The notes beneath the pieces were generated by a model. It saw only the letters and a program-made list of their open reading frames with translations. It did not search any database and was not told where the DNA came from. A DNA stretch of 64,000 nt from Quillaja saponaria. Lineage: Eukaryota > Streptophyta > Magnoliopsida > Fabales > Quillajaceae. Shown piece after piece: positions 47,660 through 58,235 of this stretch. The DNA is taken from the NCBI GenBank assembly GCA_029379385.1, contig CM055618.1:258134-322133 (forward strand), in the 5' to 3' direction. Within the stretch, counting starts at the first letter, position 1. Each line of letters starts with the position of its first letter. Made by a program: the position numbers and the translations under genes.

Positions 47660-48546
47660 AATTCACTAGTTAGATGTGGGTTAAGGAATTGATGAAAGAT
47701 AAAGAGACAATAATACATAAAAAATTTAGAATGAAGAATCTTGTTTTCATGCTTTTTGTAATTTATTATGGCACAAGGTTAAAACCAACCATAAATATCA
47801 ATGTTTATAAGATGGTGGCTATGTTTTTGACATACATGGGCCTAAATTGGTCTAACAAGTATTCAAAAGAGGTTTCACCATTCATGAGAAACATTGGATA
47901 TGTTACTGACTCATGCGAGGGAAAGTGTATTAAGATTGTTTATGAATATAATTAAGTCATTAGACATCACATTTACAATTGTAAGTGAACACATTAGCCA
48001 GGGTGATAGGTATTTTCCTTATTTTAAGGATTGTATAGGTGTCATTGATGGAACACATATTGCATGTCATCCGGATTCAGAATTTTATTTAGCATTTATT
48101 AGAATGAAGGGATATCCAACCCAAAATGTTCTTGTTGCTTGTGATTTCAACTTGATGTTCATATTTTCATGTGCTAGTTGGGAAGGTAGTGCTTATGGTA
48201 ATAGAATTTTGAATGAAGCTCTAAAGGTCTCATGCCTTAAATTTTAATATCCTCTTTCAAGTAACGAATTTTATTTTTTTTGTATGTAATGAGATATATT
48301 TTAATTATATTGATAATTTATAGTTAAAAAAAGTTTCTTATAATTCTTTTCTTTTTTGTGAGTGAAGAAAAAAAATTGTTGTTGATGTTGGATATTCTAT
48401 ATTTTGTGGGTACCTTAGACCATATAAACAAAAATGTTATCACATTCCTCAAATTAAGAATACCAGTGATGTGCCTAGATCAAATAATGAAGTATTCAAC
48501 TATTATCATTTAAGCCTTAATGGTGCCATAGAGAGAACTTTTGGAA
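47660..48546 (+). pseudogene. PIF/Harbinger DDE transposase, interrupted
   Basis: The N-terminal helical part is read at 47674-47860 (KKFRMKNLVFML, NVYKMVAMFLTYM). The catalytic core at 47950-48240 has the first aspartate in GVIDGTHI (about 48030-48053), then GYPTQNVLVACDFNLMF and SCASWEGSAY. A probable intron lies at about 48278-48367 (GT start, AG end). The second aspartate is in KIVVDVGYSIF near 48373-48405, and the catalytic glutamate in GAIERTFG near 48520-48545. All three catalytic acids are present. A frame change near 47890 and the interruption at 48547 disable it. Confidence 0.85.
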
Positions 48547-48900
48547 CACTAAAAGAAAATCGACTTTTTCCCATAAACCTTTTTCCCACAAACCAAAGTT
48601 TGTAGGAATTAAAAGCATTTCCCACAAACCCACTAACAATCTCACTAAATTTTTTTATTTCAATTTTTTGACTAATCTTTTGTCGGTATTATGGAGTGAT
48701 TTAATTTTTTCCTTCTCGCCTATTTTACCCACAAAATATAGTTTGTTGGTAATAGTTTTTTTCTTTTACAAACAAACTTGGATTTGTAGGTAAGCCTTTA
48801 TTTTGTTTACCCATGGACTTCAGTTTGTGAGAAACCTAGGTGCACCGTTTATTTTTATTTTACCAACAAGTTCTCTCTTGGTTTGTTAGAAGAATTAAAA
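48547..48900 (+). repeat. CACTA copy 2 left terminus and subterminal repeats
   Basis: The terminus CACTAAAAGAAAA is followed by short repeats CCCACAAACC (48585, 48628), GTTTGTAGG (48597), ATAGTTTGTTGG (48738), GGATTTGTAGG (48780) and CAGTTTGTGAG (48822). Such subterminal repeats in both orientations are binding sites for the second CACTA protein in known elements. Confidence 0.75.
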
Positions 48901-49658
48901 TCCCTAAATTCCTAAATTTCCCCATTCAACAACTCCACATCCTTCGTTTGTAAGCTTTCTTGTTTCTGTGTTTCCCTTGCCATTATATCTTCCTTCTACT
49001 TGGAACCTAGACTCCATTGATGGTAAGTTTTAAGCTTTTCATTGTCTCATAGCTTCTTTTCTCTTGACAATCTCTAATATTTTCTTTTCATTTTCATTTC
49101 TCTTCTCTTCAGACTCTGCAGCTACTTCACACTCGAAGCTGTAATCTGCATTAAGAGCTGAAGTCTTTGAAGGTTAGTTTTAGATATTGATTTTTAATTG
49201 CCATCTATGCACAAACATGAATGTTAATGATGTTCAGGGTGTTTTTATTTGGCGCAGAGGAAAAGGTTAGAATGGAATTATAGTGTGAGGCAAAGGAATT
49301 AGGTGAAGATAGCAGACAAGAGAGTGAAGGTCACTTAAGTTACTAGGCTAGTGATTGAAGTAAAAACAAAAAACAAAAAAAAAAACACCCTAAACATCAT
49401 CAAAGGTAAGTACAACTCACTTGTACTTGTTTAGTCTACCATACAAGCTACTATTGGCTTGCATTTGTGAGCTTTAGTATAAGGAGGAAAATCTGTTTTT
49501 AAACTTGTAAAAATGCATTATGGATTTTTTCATTTAGACTTGTATGTTAATGGTTCATACCAGTACTGTGGTCAAGGATGAGGGATGATATGAATTTGGT
49601 GTCAATATAAATGGCAACACTTATTTTTTTCCTTAACTACACCCACTGGTGCATGTAG
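48901..49658 (+). other. CACTA copy 2 leader region
   Basis: Noncoding; pyrimidine-rich segments at 48950-49150 look like a transcribed leader with possible intron borders (GATGGTAAG at 49019 and GAAGGTTAG near 49168). No start codon with a long frame is seen. Ends at the MITE. Confidence 0.4.
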
Positions 49659-50147
49659 GTAAGGGTGGCAACGAGCTGAGCTTTGGCAAAGTTCGGCTAG
49701 GCTCGTCAAGTTTTGGACAAGCTCAAGCTTAGCTCGTGTTTGTTAAGGGCTTGTGAACCTAACCCCAAGCTCAAACTCATGCTCGGCTCATTAAAGGCTC
49801 TCGAAGGTTTTTTGAAAATTCTAAAAAGATTTTGTTGTCAAAATGAGTTGAACCAATGACCTACTTAGCAACTTTTTGCATAACTTGCCACCAAACCAAG
49901 TTACAACTTATGTTAAATTTTGTATATAATTAAATTTATATATAAGAAGTAAAAAATTTATTAAATAATACTAAATGAGCTGGCTCACGCCCTTATAAGC
50001 CGAGCTTTAGAAAGATTGAGCTTGACACGTTTTACTAAACGAGCTCAAAATAAAGCTTAAGATCGGCTCGTTTAGTAAATGAGTCAAGTCTCGAGCAAAG
50101 CCCTTAACGAACTAGCTCGCGAGCTGGCTCAGCTCATTGCTAGTCCT
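49659..50147. mobile_element. hAT-type MITE, about 489 bp, nested in CACTA copy 2
   Basis: The left end GTAAGGGTGGCAACGAGCTG and the right end (reverse complement AGGACTAGCAATGAGCTG) form imperfect terminal inverted repeats. A start of the type AGGGGTGGCAA is usual in plant hAT elements. Flanks GCATGTAG (49651-49658) and ACATATAG (50148-50155) match at six of eight bases, fitting a decayed 8-bp hAT target duplication. The interior is full of GAGCT/AGCTC palindromic words (GCTCGGCTC, GAGCTCAAA) and has no coding capacity, so movement would depend on an enzyme elsewhere. Confidence 0.7.
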
Positions 50148-52548
50148 ACATATAGGGCCCTCAGTAACTTCTTATAAGTTTTGTTTTTCCAAATCATAAT
50201 TTGTTTGCGATATGCTTTCTATATAACTGAGTCTCGTTTTCTCTTCATGACTATAAAAGACTTTTTTGCTTTAAGATTAAGAAGCTTTATGGGCTTTTGG
50301 TCAATACTCATATGGTACCACCATTATTTATTTTTGTGATTGCAAATAAATGTTGCAAATCTATTATTAGGAAAGTTTCTTTTTGTGATTGCAAATAAAT
50401 AAAGCAGCTTATAAGTGTTTTTGCAACAGTTAAGGTTACAGTAATGAGTTTATGTTGGCAGTCTTTCAAAGTCATAGGATAAACCTTGAGATGCTTTGTT
50501 GCTGATTAGAGTTATTTCAAATAAGTCTCTTAAAGTGTGTGTCTTTCAATTAGATACTACATATGAAGCTTAGTTTTGTTCTTGTTAATGATATAGATAT
50601 ATTCACTCAAAATATTCTTTAATTATCAAATATTCTACTGGTAGTGGCAGTCATCTTCTATGATCTATTAAAAAATTAGAGCCAAAAACACCAAAATAGA
50701 AGTGTTTATAGTAGTAGTACTATAGTAGCCTATTCAATCTTTGACTATATGATCCCTACTTTGCATCATGGCTGTACTGCAAAACGTAAAGGAGTGGTAT
50801 GAATATGTATATAAAGAGCTGAAATGACATCAACAATTTAGACTTTTCATAGTAACCCTTCAGTTTTTACATTTTCTATTGATCTGCAGTCTCTTGTTAA
50901 GTGTCTGAGCCTCTTTTTCCTACATTGGCTAATTTTGATATAAGCATGAGCTACATGACAATGACTAGATGATTCAAGTTTCTAATTTCATATGACTAGG
51001 TTAATAGTAGACTCTTAAATAATTAGTAGTGTAAAAGAAGTTATCTAGGATGTTTGTTTTATTATGTTGCCAAAAAATATATATCTTTGTAGACTCTTTC
51101 CTACTATCTTCCAAACTCTTAACCATTTTGTCCGAATGATGCCCCCTATTGCATAATCCTCTTAATATGAATGATGCTCCTACTTTACTGTCATTGACAA
51201 GTATTTTACGAGTTAAAATATCCTGCTGATACATATGGATGCTACTCCTTAGCAATTCTATGTCTGTACTCTGTACAACACCATACATGTGAATGAGATA
51301 ATTCTATAACATGACATGACTCATTTCATCACATGACACCGTTTCTATTTTTTTATGTTATATAGGATTTATAAGGTCTCAACTTGCAGTGATTTTGATT
51401 ATTTGAATGCATTAGATTATTTAGTACTTCTGGATAATAAAATATTTAACAATTAATTGGTTTGTCTGAGGAAACTAGGCTTGTTCATATGGATTTGTTA
51501 ACATAAAAACAAAGCAATATTGATAGAGAAACACCTATCTCGGTGTCAATAGAAATACTAATTTTTTTTTTTATCATTCAAGACTTCTTCCCTTCAACTA
51601 ATCTCCAATATCATATGTGAAGATGATTGTTATGCTCGTATTAGGAAATCCTAATAAATAATGACTAAGCTCCAAAAAGTAAAATAAAATTTTTAATAAA
51701 GAAAGTGATCTACAAAAAACAAATTACTACAACAAATATACTATCATTTTCATTCATATCATATTTAAAAGCTTGTCATTGCTATTCTTAAATTGTATTA
51801 ACTATTAAGCTCTTTTATAGTCTACAATTAAGACCAAAGGGCCATAGGGACCTATTGTTGAATTATATTAATTTAGTTTCTAGGTACCAGATATCACTGC
51901 ACGTGTTCCCCTCTTGTTTACATGCCTATGAGATTGTTGGTCAAGTCCCTTTATTTTATTTTATTTTATTTTATTTAATCATCTTTAAGAAGCGACTATC
52001 ACTTAGAGGAGAACATGGGTTGTTACCTACTCTATAATCCTTAGCTACTCTATAATACCAAGAATACTAACCCCACATATTAAGATACAGTCATTAATTA
52101 CCTACATATACATATATACATATAAATAAATTTTTCTTATACTTTTGGCAATTTCTTCTAAGCTTAAATATTACTTTTATCATGCAAGATGGCTACAAGA
52201 CAAGCCATTCCATGTTGTATATATTCTTAGCATGTATTATCAACTTTTATGCCCTAGTTTAAGTTAATTGAGTTCTTAATTGATAGAAAGTGATTACAAA
52301 TAGCTAACCAGGAAATTTAATTGAATTATTTGTGAGCTTTTAGAGGTGTTTTTAAGGGAATATATCTATATAATATCATTAAGAATAGCTAAAAGTGCAT
52401 GTCTTTCAATTAAATTCCCTTAATGACCTCTATTGCTCAATATATTGAAAAGAAAGTCTTGTTGTTGTTATTATTATTTTCTCACTATTAATTACTTAAT
52501 GTTTTAATCTAATTGTGCTAATTGTTATGGTAAAGAATTTTTGACAAT
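50148..52548. other. Long noncoding interior of CACTA copy 2
   Basis: AT-rich, no domain readable. It contains a (TTTTA)n run at 51950-51977. A minus-strand frame at 51001-51288 shows no family motif. It may be a long first intron or an unrecognised older insertion. Confidence 0.5.
51950..51977. repeat. (TTTTA)n microsatellite
   Basis: About five perfect TTTTA/TTATT units in a row. Confidence 0.85.
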
Positions 52549-54140
52549 ATGGGCGAAGACCATAGTTGGTTTGAGGGTGATCGTAGTTGGATGGAACATA
52601 GGATTGAAAACCAAATGCCTACAAATGACTATATGTCTAATGTTGAAAAATGTCTTGATTTTGCATATAGTCATCTGAGGATTATGAAAGGAAATACAAT
52701 TCAATGTCCTTGTCGAGTTTGTAAGAACAAAAAGTGGAAGCTTTAGGATGAAGTAGCCATTGACTTGTATAAGAAGGGTTTTGTAAAAACCTACAAATGG
52801 TGGACCTTACATGGGGAGGCCAAGGCTTAATTAGGGGAAAGTTCAAATAACCGAGATGTTAATGATGGTAATTTAAGCAATCCATATGTTGACATGGTGT
52901 TGGATGTTACTGGTCCAAATTTCAATTGGGAAAATGAGAGTTGGATTCACGAGGAGCAAAATTATCATGCCCAAAAATTTTATAACTTGTTGAAAAATGC
53001 TGATGAGCCATTGTGGGAAGGTTGTGACTAGCATAGTCTGTTATCAGCAGTGACATAACTATTAAACTATAAATCGGAGTTTAATATGAGTGAGAAGCTT
53101 GTATGACTGGCCTATTTCATTTATTAAGGGTATATTGCCTAAAGATGAGAAATTGCCTGAAAATTTTTATTGATCTAAGCAAATGGTCAAGAAATTAGGA
53201 CTTGGATATAAAAAGATACATATATGTCCCAACGATTGTATGCTTTACTATAGAGAAGAGGATAAGAAGTAAGATTGATGTACCTTACAAAATATTGTGT
53301 CATTTTCCACATCATATGACTTAGCATGATAAGAGACGTGTTAATGGTCTAATGATACACCCAAGTGATGGAAAAGCATGGATACACTTTGACGACAACA
53401 ATCCATTCTTCTCTAAAGAACCAAGAAATATTAGATTGGGTCTTGCCACTAATGGGTTTTGCTTATTTGGTCATTCATCAAATGGTCATTCTATATGGCA
53501 CATTTTTGTTACTCCTTAAAACTTGCCTCCTAACATGTGCATGAAAGAGCAATATTTATTCTTGATATTAGTCATTCCTAGACCTAAATCTCCCAAGCAA
53601 AATTTAGACATCTACTTAAGACCTCTTATTGACAACCTGAAGAAGTTGTGGGATGTGGGGGTTAACACTTATGATGCATACAGGGGTCAAAATTTTATAA
53701 TGAGAGCTGCATTTATGTGGACCATTAGTGACTTTTTTGCTTATAGAATGCTATCGGGTTGGAGTACACATGAAAATTTTGCTTGTCCATATTGTATAGA
53801 ACAAACAAAATCTTTTCATCTTCCTCATGGTCATAAGCAGTGCTGGTTTGATTGTCATCGACAATTCATACCTCTTGATCATCATTTCCGAAAGCAAAAA
53901 GATAAATTCAAAAAGAACACATCAGAGAAATATTTGCCACCACCATAGTTGTCTGGGGAAGAAGTTAGGGATCATTTTAGAAGACTCAATCAAATAACCT
54001 TTGGAAATACATCGGTAAACAAAGAATTTCAAGATTCGGGAAACAACATAATTAGGCAAAAATAAGTATATTTTGGGAATTGCCTTATTAGTCAACTAAT
54101 CTTATTCAACACAATCTCGATGTAATGCATATTGAGAAGA
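52549..54140 (+). pseudogene. CACTA TNP2 transposase, N-terminal and central parts (copy 2)
   Basis: Bases 52549-52746 encode the transposase-associated N-terminal domain: MGEDHSWFEGDRSWM, then F-A-Y-S region and C-x-C-x2-C (CPCRVCKN), a zinc-binding pattern. A stop at 52747 (TAG after KL) and further breaks follow (KWWTLHGE, EPLWEGCD, SEFNMSEK, MLYYREED pieces to about 53270). From 53523 to 53948 a clean 141-codon frame has the TNP2 core: LVIPRPKSPKQNLDIYLRPL, WDVGVNTYDAY, NFIMRAAFMWTISDFFAY, MLSGWSTHENFACPYC, and FDCHRQF. It ends at a TAG just before LSGEEV, and the DVMHIEKNVFDN block follows near 54120-54160. Dead by several stops. Confidence 0.88.
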
Positions 54141-55020
54141 ATGTTTTTGATAATGTATTCAATATAATGATGAACATGAAAGGTAAAACCAAGGATAATC
54201 TAAATGTATGATGGATTTGCAATTACTTTGTAAACATCCCAAGTTGGAATTGACTAATGTTAATGGGAAACTTGTTATGCCAAAAGCTTCTTATAGCTTG
54301 TCTTAACCTCAAGTGAAGGAAGTGTGTCAATGGATAAAAGGCTTAAGGCTTCCTGACATGTATGCTTCAAATTTAGGTCGTTGTGTGGACATAGATGAAT
54401 ACAAGTTGTCTAAGATAAAAAGCCATGATTGTCACGTGTTCATGCAAAGACTAATCTCGATTGCATTTCACTAATCTCGAACTTGAGAAAAATATTGTTG
54501 TCACTTTGTGCAAGTTGGAGAAGACATTAATAATAGGTTTTTCTAACTCAATGGCACATTTAACTGTGCATGTACCTTATGAAGCAAAAGTGGGTGGACC
54601 TGTACATTATCGTTGGATGTATCCTTTTGAAAGGTTATTATATATCTTAAACTAATCTCATTTGCATTTTTTAAGTATATTAATTCCTAATTAAAGATAT
54701 TGTTTGTAGGATGATGTTTAATTTAAAGAAAAAGGCCCGAAACAAGGCTTGCGTCAAAGATTCTATATGCGAGACCTATTGCTTAGAAGAAATTTCCAAT
54801 TTCTGTGCAATGTATTTTGAGTTGAACATTCCAACAAAGTTAAATCGTGTGCCTCCTCAAGATGATGGTGGAGATGTGGATTGTAATAAGCGTCTCTCTA
54901 TTTTTTGTCAATCTAGTCGTGCATTTGTTTTCATAAAACAAGACTGCTTATTAATATTCAATTACAAGCAGCAAAGATTAATGTTTTATTGAACACTATA
55001 AAGATTGAGCCATATATAAC
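54141..55020 (+). pseudogene. TNP2 end and DUF4218 region (copy 2)
   Basis: Remnants in order: VNGKLVMPKASYSLS near 54260-54305, VCQWIKGLRLPDMYASN near 54323-54375, and KSHDCHVFMQRL near 54419-54455. A short duplication of ACTAATCTCGA at 54450-54480 follows, then VPYEAKVGGPVHYRWMYPFE near 54573-54632 and, after an intron-like gap, NKACVKDSICETYCLEEISN near 54738-54798. The last is the DUF4218 EAY-LEE block. Several frames are needed to follow it. Confidence 0.8.
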
Positions 55021-55210
55021 GTAAGTCAGGTTGTATCACATTTAATTTTTTGTATGCAACACTTACATTTCAATGGTGACTTACACTTTCAATATAAAAT
55101 AGAATGAGTTTCGTCAAATACTATAGAATGAACACCTAAATCATTAAGAGGATCTAATTCAAAAATTAGTTGAGTCTAAATTTGTAGATTGGCTTCATCA
55201 ACAAGTTTGG

Positions 55211-55231
55211 TTTTTTTTTTTTTTTTTTTTT
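55211..55231 (+). repeat. Homopolymer T run of 21 bases
   Basis: Uninterrupted T between the DUF4218 and DUF4216 parts of CACTA copy 2. Confidence 0.9.
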
Positions 55232-55354
55232 CATATTGTTTGGTATATACAACTATATATTCAATTTAGTTTGTACAACTAAAGTTTAATTTATCATATA
55301 GGTGCTTAATGATATGATCATGGATCTGCATATTGTGGATATTGCTTTCCTCGA

Positions 55355-56031
55355 ATGAGGCATGTACAGTGTTTTAATGACTACTTTGTTAATAGGTGCA
55401 AGTTTCACACGCTTTCATATGGAGATGACAAAAAGTCTATGAATAGTGGGATTCATGTGAAAGGGAGTTGTTATGGCGTTGATGAGCGGGATTTCTATGG
55501 TATGATAATTGACATAATAGAGATGCAATATTTTGGAAGTAATAGAATTGTACTTTTTCAGTGTGATTGGTATGATTCTTATAAAGGGGTGAAAATAGAT
55601 TCCTTGCACGGTCTAGTAGATATCAATCATAGGTCAAGATTTGCCTCATACGAGCCTTTTATATTAGCTGCTCAAGCTCACCAAGTTTATTATGCTAGCT
55701 ATCCAAGTAAAAAAAAGAAATGATTGGTAGGCAGTTTGTAACATGGCAGCCTGGAAAAATTTTAATTTTCAATCCAGTGACACACCAAGTGATTGTGGTC
55801 CTAAATTTGGATGCACCTGGAGTTCTTGTACGTGATGGTCCAAGTGAAGAAGTGAATCCTAATGAAATAAATGAAGCTAGATTTATTGTTAATGATGACA
55901 TAATTGAAGAAGAATATGATGATATTCATGAAAATGAAGACGATGAGGAAAAGGATAATGATGAATTAGAAATGGATGACGAAGAAGTTGGTTTCGAATA
56001 CAATTATGAAAATAACATGCAAGATGATTGA
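55355..56031 (+). pseudogene. DUF4216 region and acidic tail (copy 2)
   Basis: Bases 55355-55723 give CKFHTLSYGDDKKSMNSG, HVKGSCYG, DFYGMIIDIIEM, FQCDWYDSYKGVKIDSLHG and AQAHQVYYASYPS, the best preserved DUF4216 in the window (it keeps CDWYD, lost in copy 1). An A-run at 55710-55717 shifts the frame just before the expected R-N-D-W motif. Bases 55790-56031 encode an acidic tail (LDAPGVLVRDGPSEEVNPNE, EARFIVNDDIIEE, many D/E) that matches copy 1. Termination at 56029-56031 (TGA) looks natural. Confidence 0.83.
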
Positions 56032-56155
56032 TCAAAATTGTATATGATTTGTTTATATAGATTCCATAGTTGTTATTACTTATTAATTATGTTTGATTTT
56101 TATAGATTTAAATATTTATGATTCTTTGACTTATTATTAGAATTGTTGCAAGATC

Positions 56156-56400
56156 ATGGTCCGTAGTATTCATAGATCCGGGTCTAATACATCTCCTAAC
56201 CCTCCTAGTATGAATCAGACAAGCCAACCACACACAAATCGTCTCAATCTAGCCATGCCACACCTTCATCATCTCAGGCGGGTTTTGCCTTACCTAGACC
56301 ATCATCTCAAGCAGGTTCTGCCTTACCTTGGTCATTATCTTAGGTAGATTTTGCCTTATCTAGATCATCATCTCAGTCAACCCTGCCGATATTCCACCTT
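56156..56400 (+). pseudogene. Start of second CACTA ORF with SSQAG repeats (copy 2)
   Basis: From ATG at 56156 the reading is RSIHRSGSNTSPNPPSMNQT, then in the adjacent frame a tandem repeat with unit S-S-Q-A-G-F-A-L-P-R-P. Four 33-bp units start with TCT at 56272, 56305, 56338 and 56371. In the third, CAG has become TAG. A serine/proline/glutamine-rich start is common in the second protein of CACTA elements. The conserved Ptta/En/Spm core is not seen downstream, so the ORF is truncated. Confidence 0.5.
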
Positions 56401-56469
56401 CACCAAGTATTTTTATTTTTATTTTTATTTTTATATATATTTAGTTTGTATTCAAATGAAAATTTACCC

Positions 56470-56840
56470 CTTATAATCATGACACTGAATAAAACTTGTA
56501 AGAACAAAATGTATCCAATTCGTATGCACGGTTATGATTTTACACAAATGTTTGAGTTTGTGACTTTAAATATGTTTACTTTTAGGTGTAAAGGGTAATA
56601 GTGACCAAAACATGTTCAAATGATGAGCCGAGAATTCTAACACATTCATGCAATTGAATAAGATTTGTAAAAACAAGTGGCATCTAATTTGGATGCACGG
56701 TTAAGATTTTATGCAAATGCTTGAGTTTGTTGTTTAAATTGGTTAGTTTTGGTAATGAAGTGTGAAATTAACAAAAACATGTTAGGTTATGATTTTCCGC
56801 AAATGTTTATGCTTGTGACTTAAAACATAGCTTGTTTTAG
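56470..56840 (+). repeat. Diverged tandem repeats, about 172-bp unit, CACTA copy 2
   Basis: TGAATAAAACTTGTAAGAAC at about 56486 and TGAATAAGATTTGTAAAAAC at about 56658 are 172 bp apart, each followed by GGATGCACGGTTA(A/T)GATTTTA-like sequence and GTTTGAGTTTGT-like words. The layout (GAATAAGAC-TATAAGAA, then TTTGGAT-CACGGTTA) resembles the ~167-bp units of the other two CACTA copies, in the same place relative to the coding region, but sequence similarity is much lower. Confidence 0.65.
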
Positions 56841-57224
56841 ATTGACATATCTAAGTTTATATATTCACCTAGATCATTTCGTTTATACTTTCAAATTTTT
56901 TAGTTAGTTATTCACTTTCTTTTTAATACGGTGCATCTTCTAGTGGTGTAGATGGTGATGTAGGTGGTCATGGAGATTCTTTATGAGGATAGCAACAATG
57001 ATGATGATCTTGATGACATTATGTAGCTAGGTCATAGTTCTATTAAGTTTAGTTTAATTGTTTAAATGTAGATGTTGACATTGTGTGTTTATGTGATGCT
57101 TTTTATTAAATGTGGGCAAAACTTTAAATTTATGAGGAATTTGCTTTGTGGATAATATGGATGGATGTTTATTAACAAGTTTGATTGATTTATTGAAAAA
57201 AAAAAAAAAAAAACAGCAATGTTT

Positions 57225-57375
57225 TACCCATAAATCGAGTTTGTGATAAATTGAAAAAAACATAATGTGAAATAATTATTCACAAACTTGTGTCCGTGGC
57301 AATTAGCCACAAACCTATAAAGTTTGTGAGTAATTCCCATATAGGTTAGTGGGTATTATCCACAAATACATATTT
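57225..57375 (+). repeat. CACTA copy 2 right subterminal repeats
   Basis: GAGTTTGTGATAA (57238), TTCACAAACTTGTG (57277), GCCACAAACCTATAAAG (57306), AGTTTGTGAG (57321) and CCACAAATA (57361) mirror the motif at 48575-48900. No clean CACTA terminus follows. Confidence 0.65.
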
Positions 57376-58235
57376 GACTTATTTGCAATCTTTAAACCAA
57401 ATGCAGATCTAACTTGTGTAATCTAATTTTTACTTATGCAATATGGCTTTTAGAATCTATAAACCAAACTGACACTTAATCATTCATAACTCTTTTCTAT
57501 ATAGGTGCCATTAACTTATATTTATATATATTTCTCATTTTAGTAAAAAACTTAATATTAAAAAGATCATCGTCTTTTATTTTCTTTAATTTTCTGAAGA
57601 GTGGTATGTGCCCTCCAATTTGAGTACAAAAACTACAATTCATGTCATAACGACCCAGATTAAATAATTAAAGTATAATGAAAAAACTATCCACACCATG
57701 TTCATTTTTGTTTGAGAATTTCACTTTGACAACCGGTCATCGAATTCAACCATAGTTGGATAATTTAGATTAAAAATGACAATACCGAAAGAGTTCGTCT
57801 GATTGGGAAGAAATTGTGTTCTTTCCAATTTTTTAGTTTTATATATTAGACTGCCAATGTTTTCAGTATTTTCCCTGTGCCAATAGCAACAACCTAGATT
57901 TTTTGAGCATTACATTTAAGACAATTTTTTTTTTTTTTTAAGCTTTTGTAGTCCCCAACAATTTCTTTTTTGTTTTTGGTTTATTATTAAGAAAGTTCAA
58001 ATTCCTTTGTACAATTTAAATTTTTAAATTTCACATGTGAAAAAAGAAAAGATCGCGAAATGAAAATCTCCAAAATGGGAGATCTGTTTGTTCAAGTGCA
58101 TCCACGGTTCAACCTTATTACACGCTGCGGCTGCTTGTAAATTTCTTCGCCTCTGCCTCCTCTTTTCTTCTTGGCCTTTTTTCGCTCCAAAGTATATACA
58201 AGCAAGAGCAAAGAGAGGGGGGTCTGCGAGCAGAG
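57376..58235 (+). promoter_or_regulatory. Upstream region and 5' leader of the PP6 gene
   Basis: AT-rich from 57376 to about 58070, then a more GC-rich, pyrimidine-rich leader (58115-58185, with CTCTGCCTCCTC and TTTCTTCTTGG) before the start codon. TC-rich leaders are usual for plant housekeeping genes. A TATATA at about 58191 is too near the ATG to be a sure TATA box. The CACTA end lies about 860 bp upstream of the ATG, so element DNA may form part of the promoter. Confidence 0.4.

Larger units (their letters stand above)
46950..48546 (+). mobile_element. PIF/Harbinger DNA transposon remnant, interrupted
   Basis: A Myb/SANT-like ORF remnant (to about 47339) is followed in the same direction by a DDE transposase (47660-48546). 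This two-gene arrangement is characteristic of PIF/Harbinger. The transposase stops exactly where a CACTA-type terminus begins (48547). No terminal inverted repeats of the Harbinger element itself were found; its left end is unclear and the rest of the transposase C-terminus was not found beyond 57375. Confidence 0.8.
48547..57375 (+). mobile_element. CACTA DNA transposon (copy 2), decayed, with nested MITE
   Basis: The left end reads CACTAAAAGAAAATCG, close to the CACTACAAGAAAA consensus, followed by many inverted and direct copies of a CCCACAAACC / GGTTTGTGGG-type motif (48575-48900). The same motif is found at the right end (57225-57370, for example GCCACAAACC and AAGTTTGTGAG). Inside are TNP2, DUF4218, DUF4216, a second ORF start and ~172-bp repeats, all in + direction. 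A matching right terminus was not found; the last subterminal repeats end about 57370. The element is inserted in the Harbinger transposase. Confidence 0.82.

Noticed and set aside
51001..51288. A 95-codon minus-strand frame in the CACTA copy 2 interior
   Set aside because: No recognisable domain, no splice or neighbour support, and AT-rich composition typical of chance frames.
57340..57355. GGTTAGTGGG as the right terminus of CACTA copy 2
   Set aside because: Only TAGTG fits; the expected preceding bases (reverse of CACTAAAAGAAAATC) and a GAA target duplication are absent.
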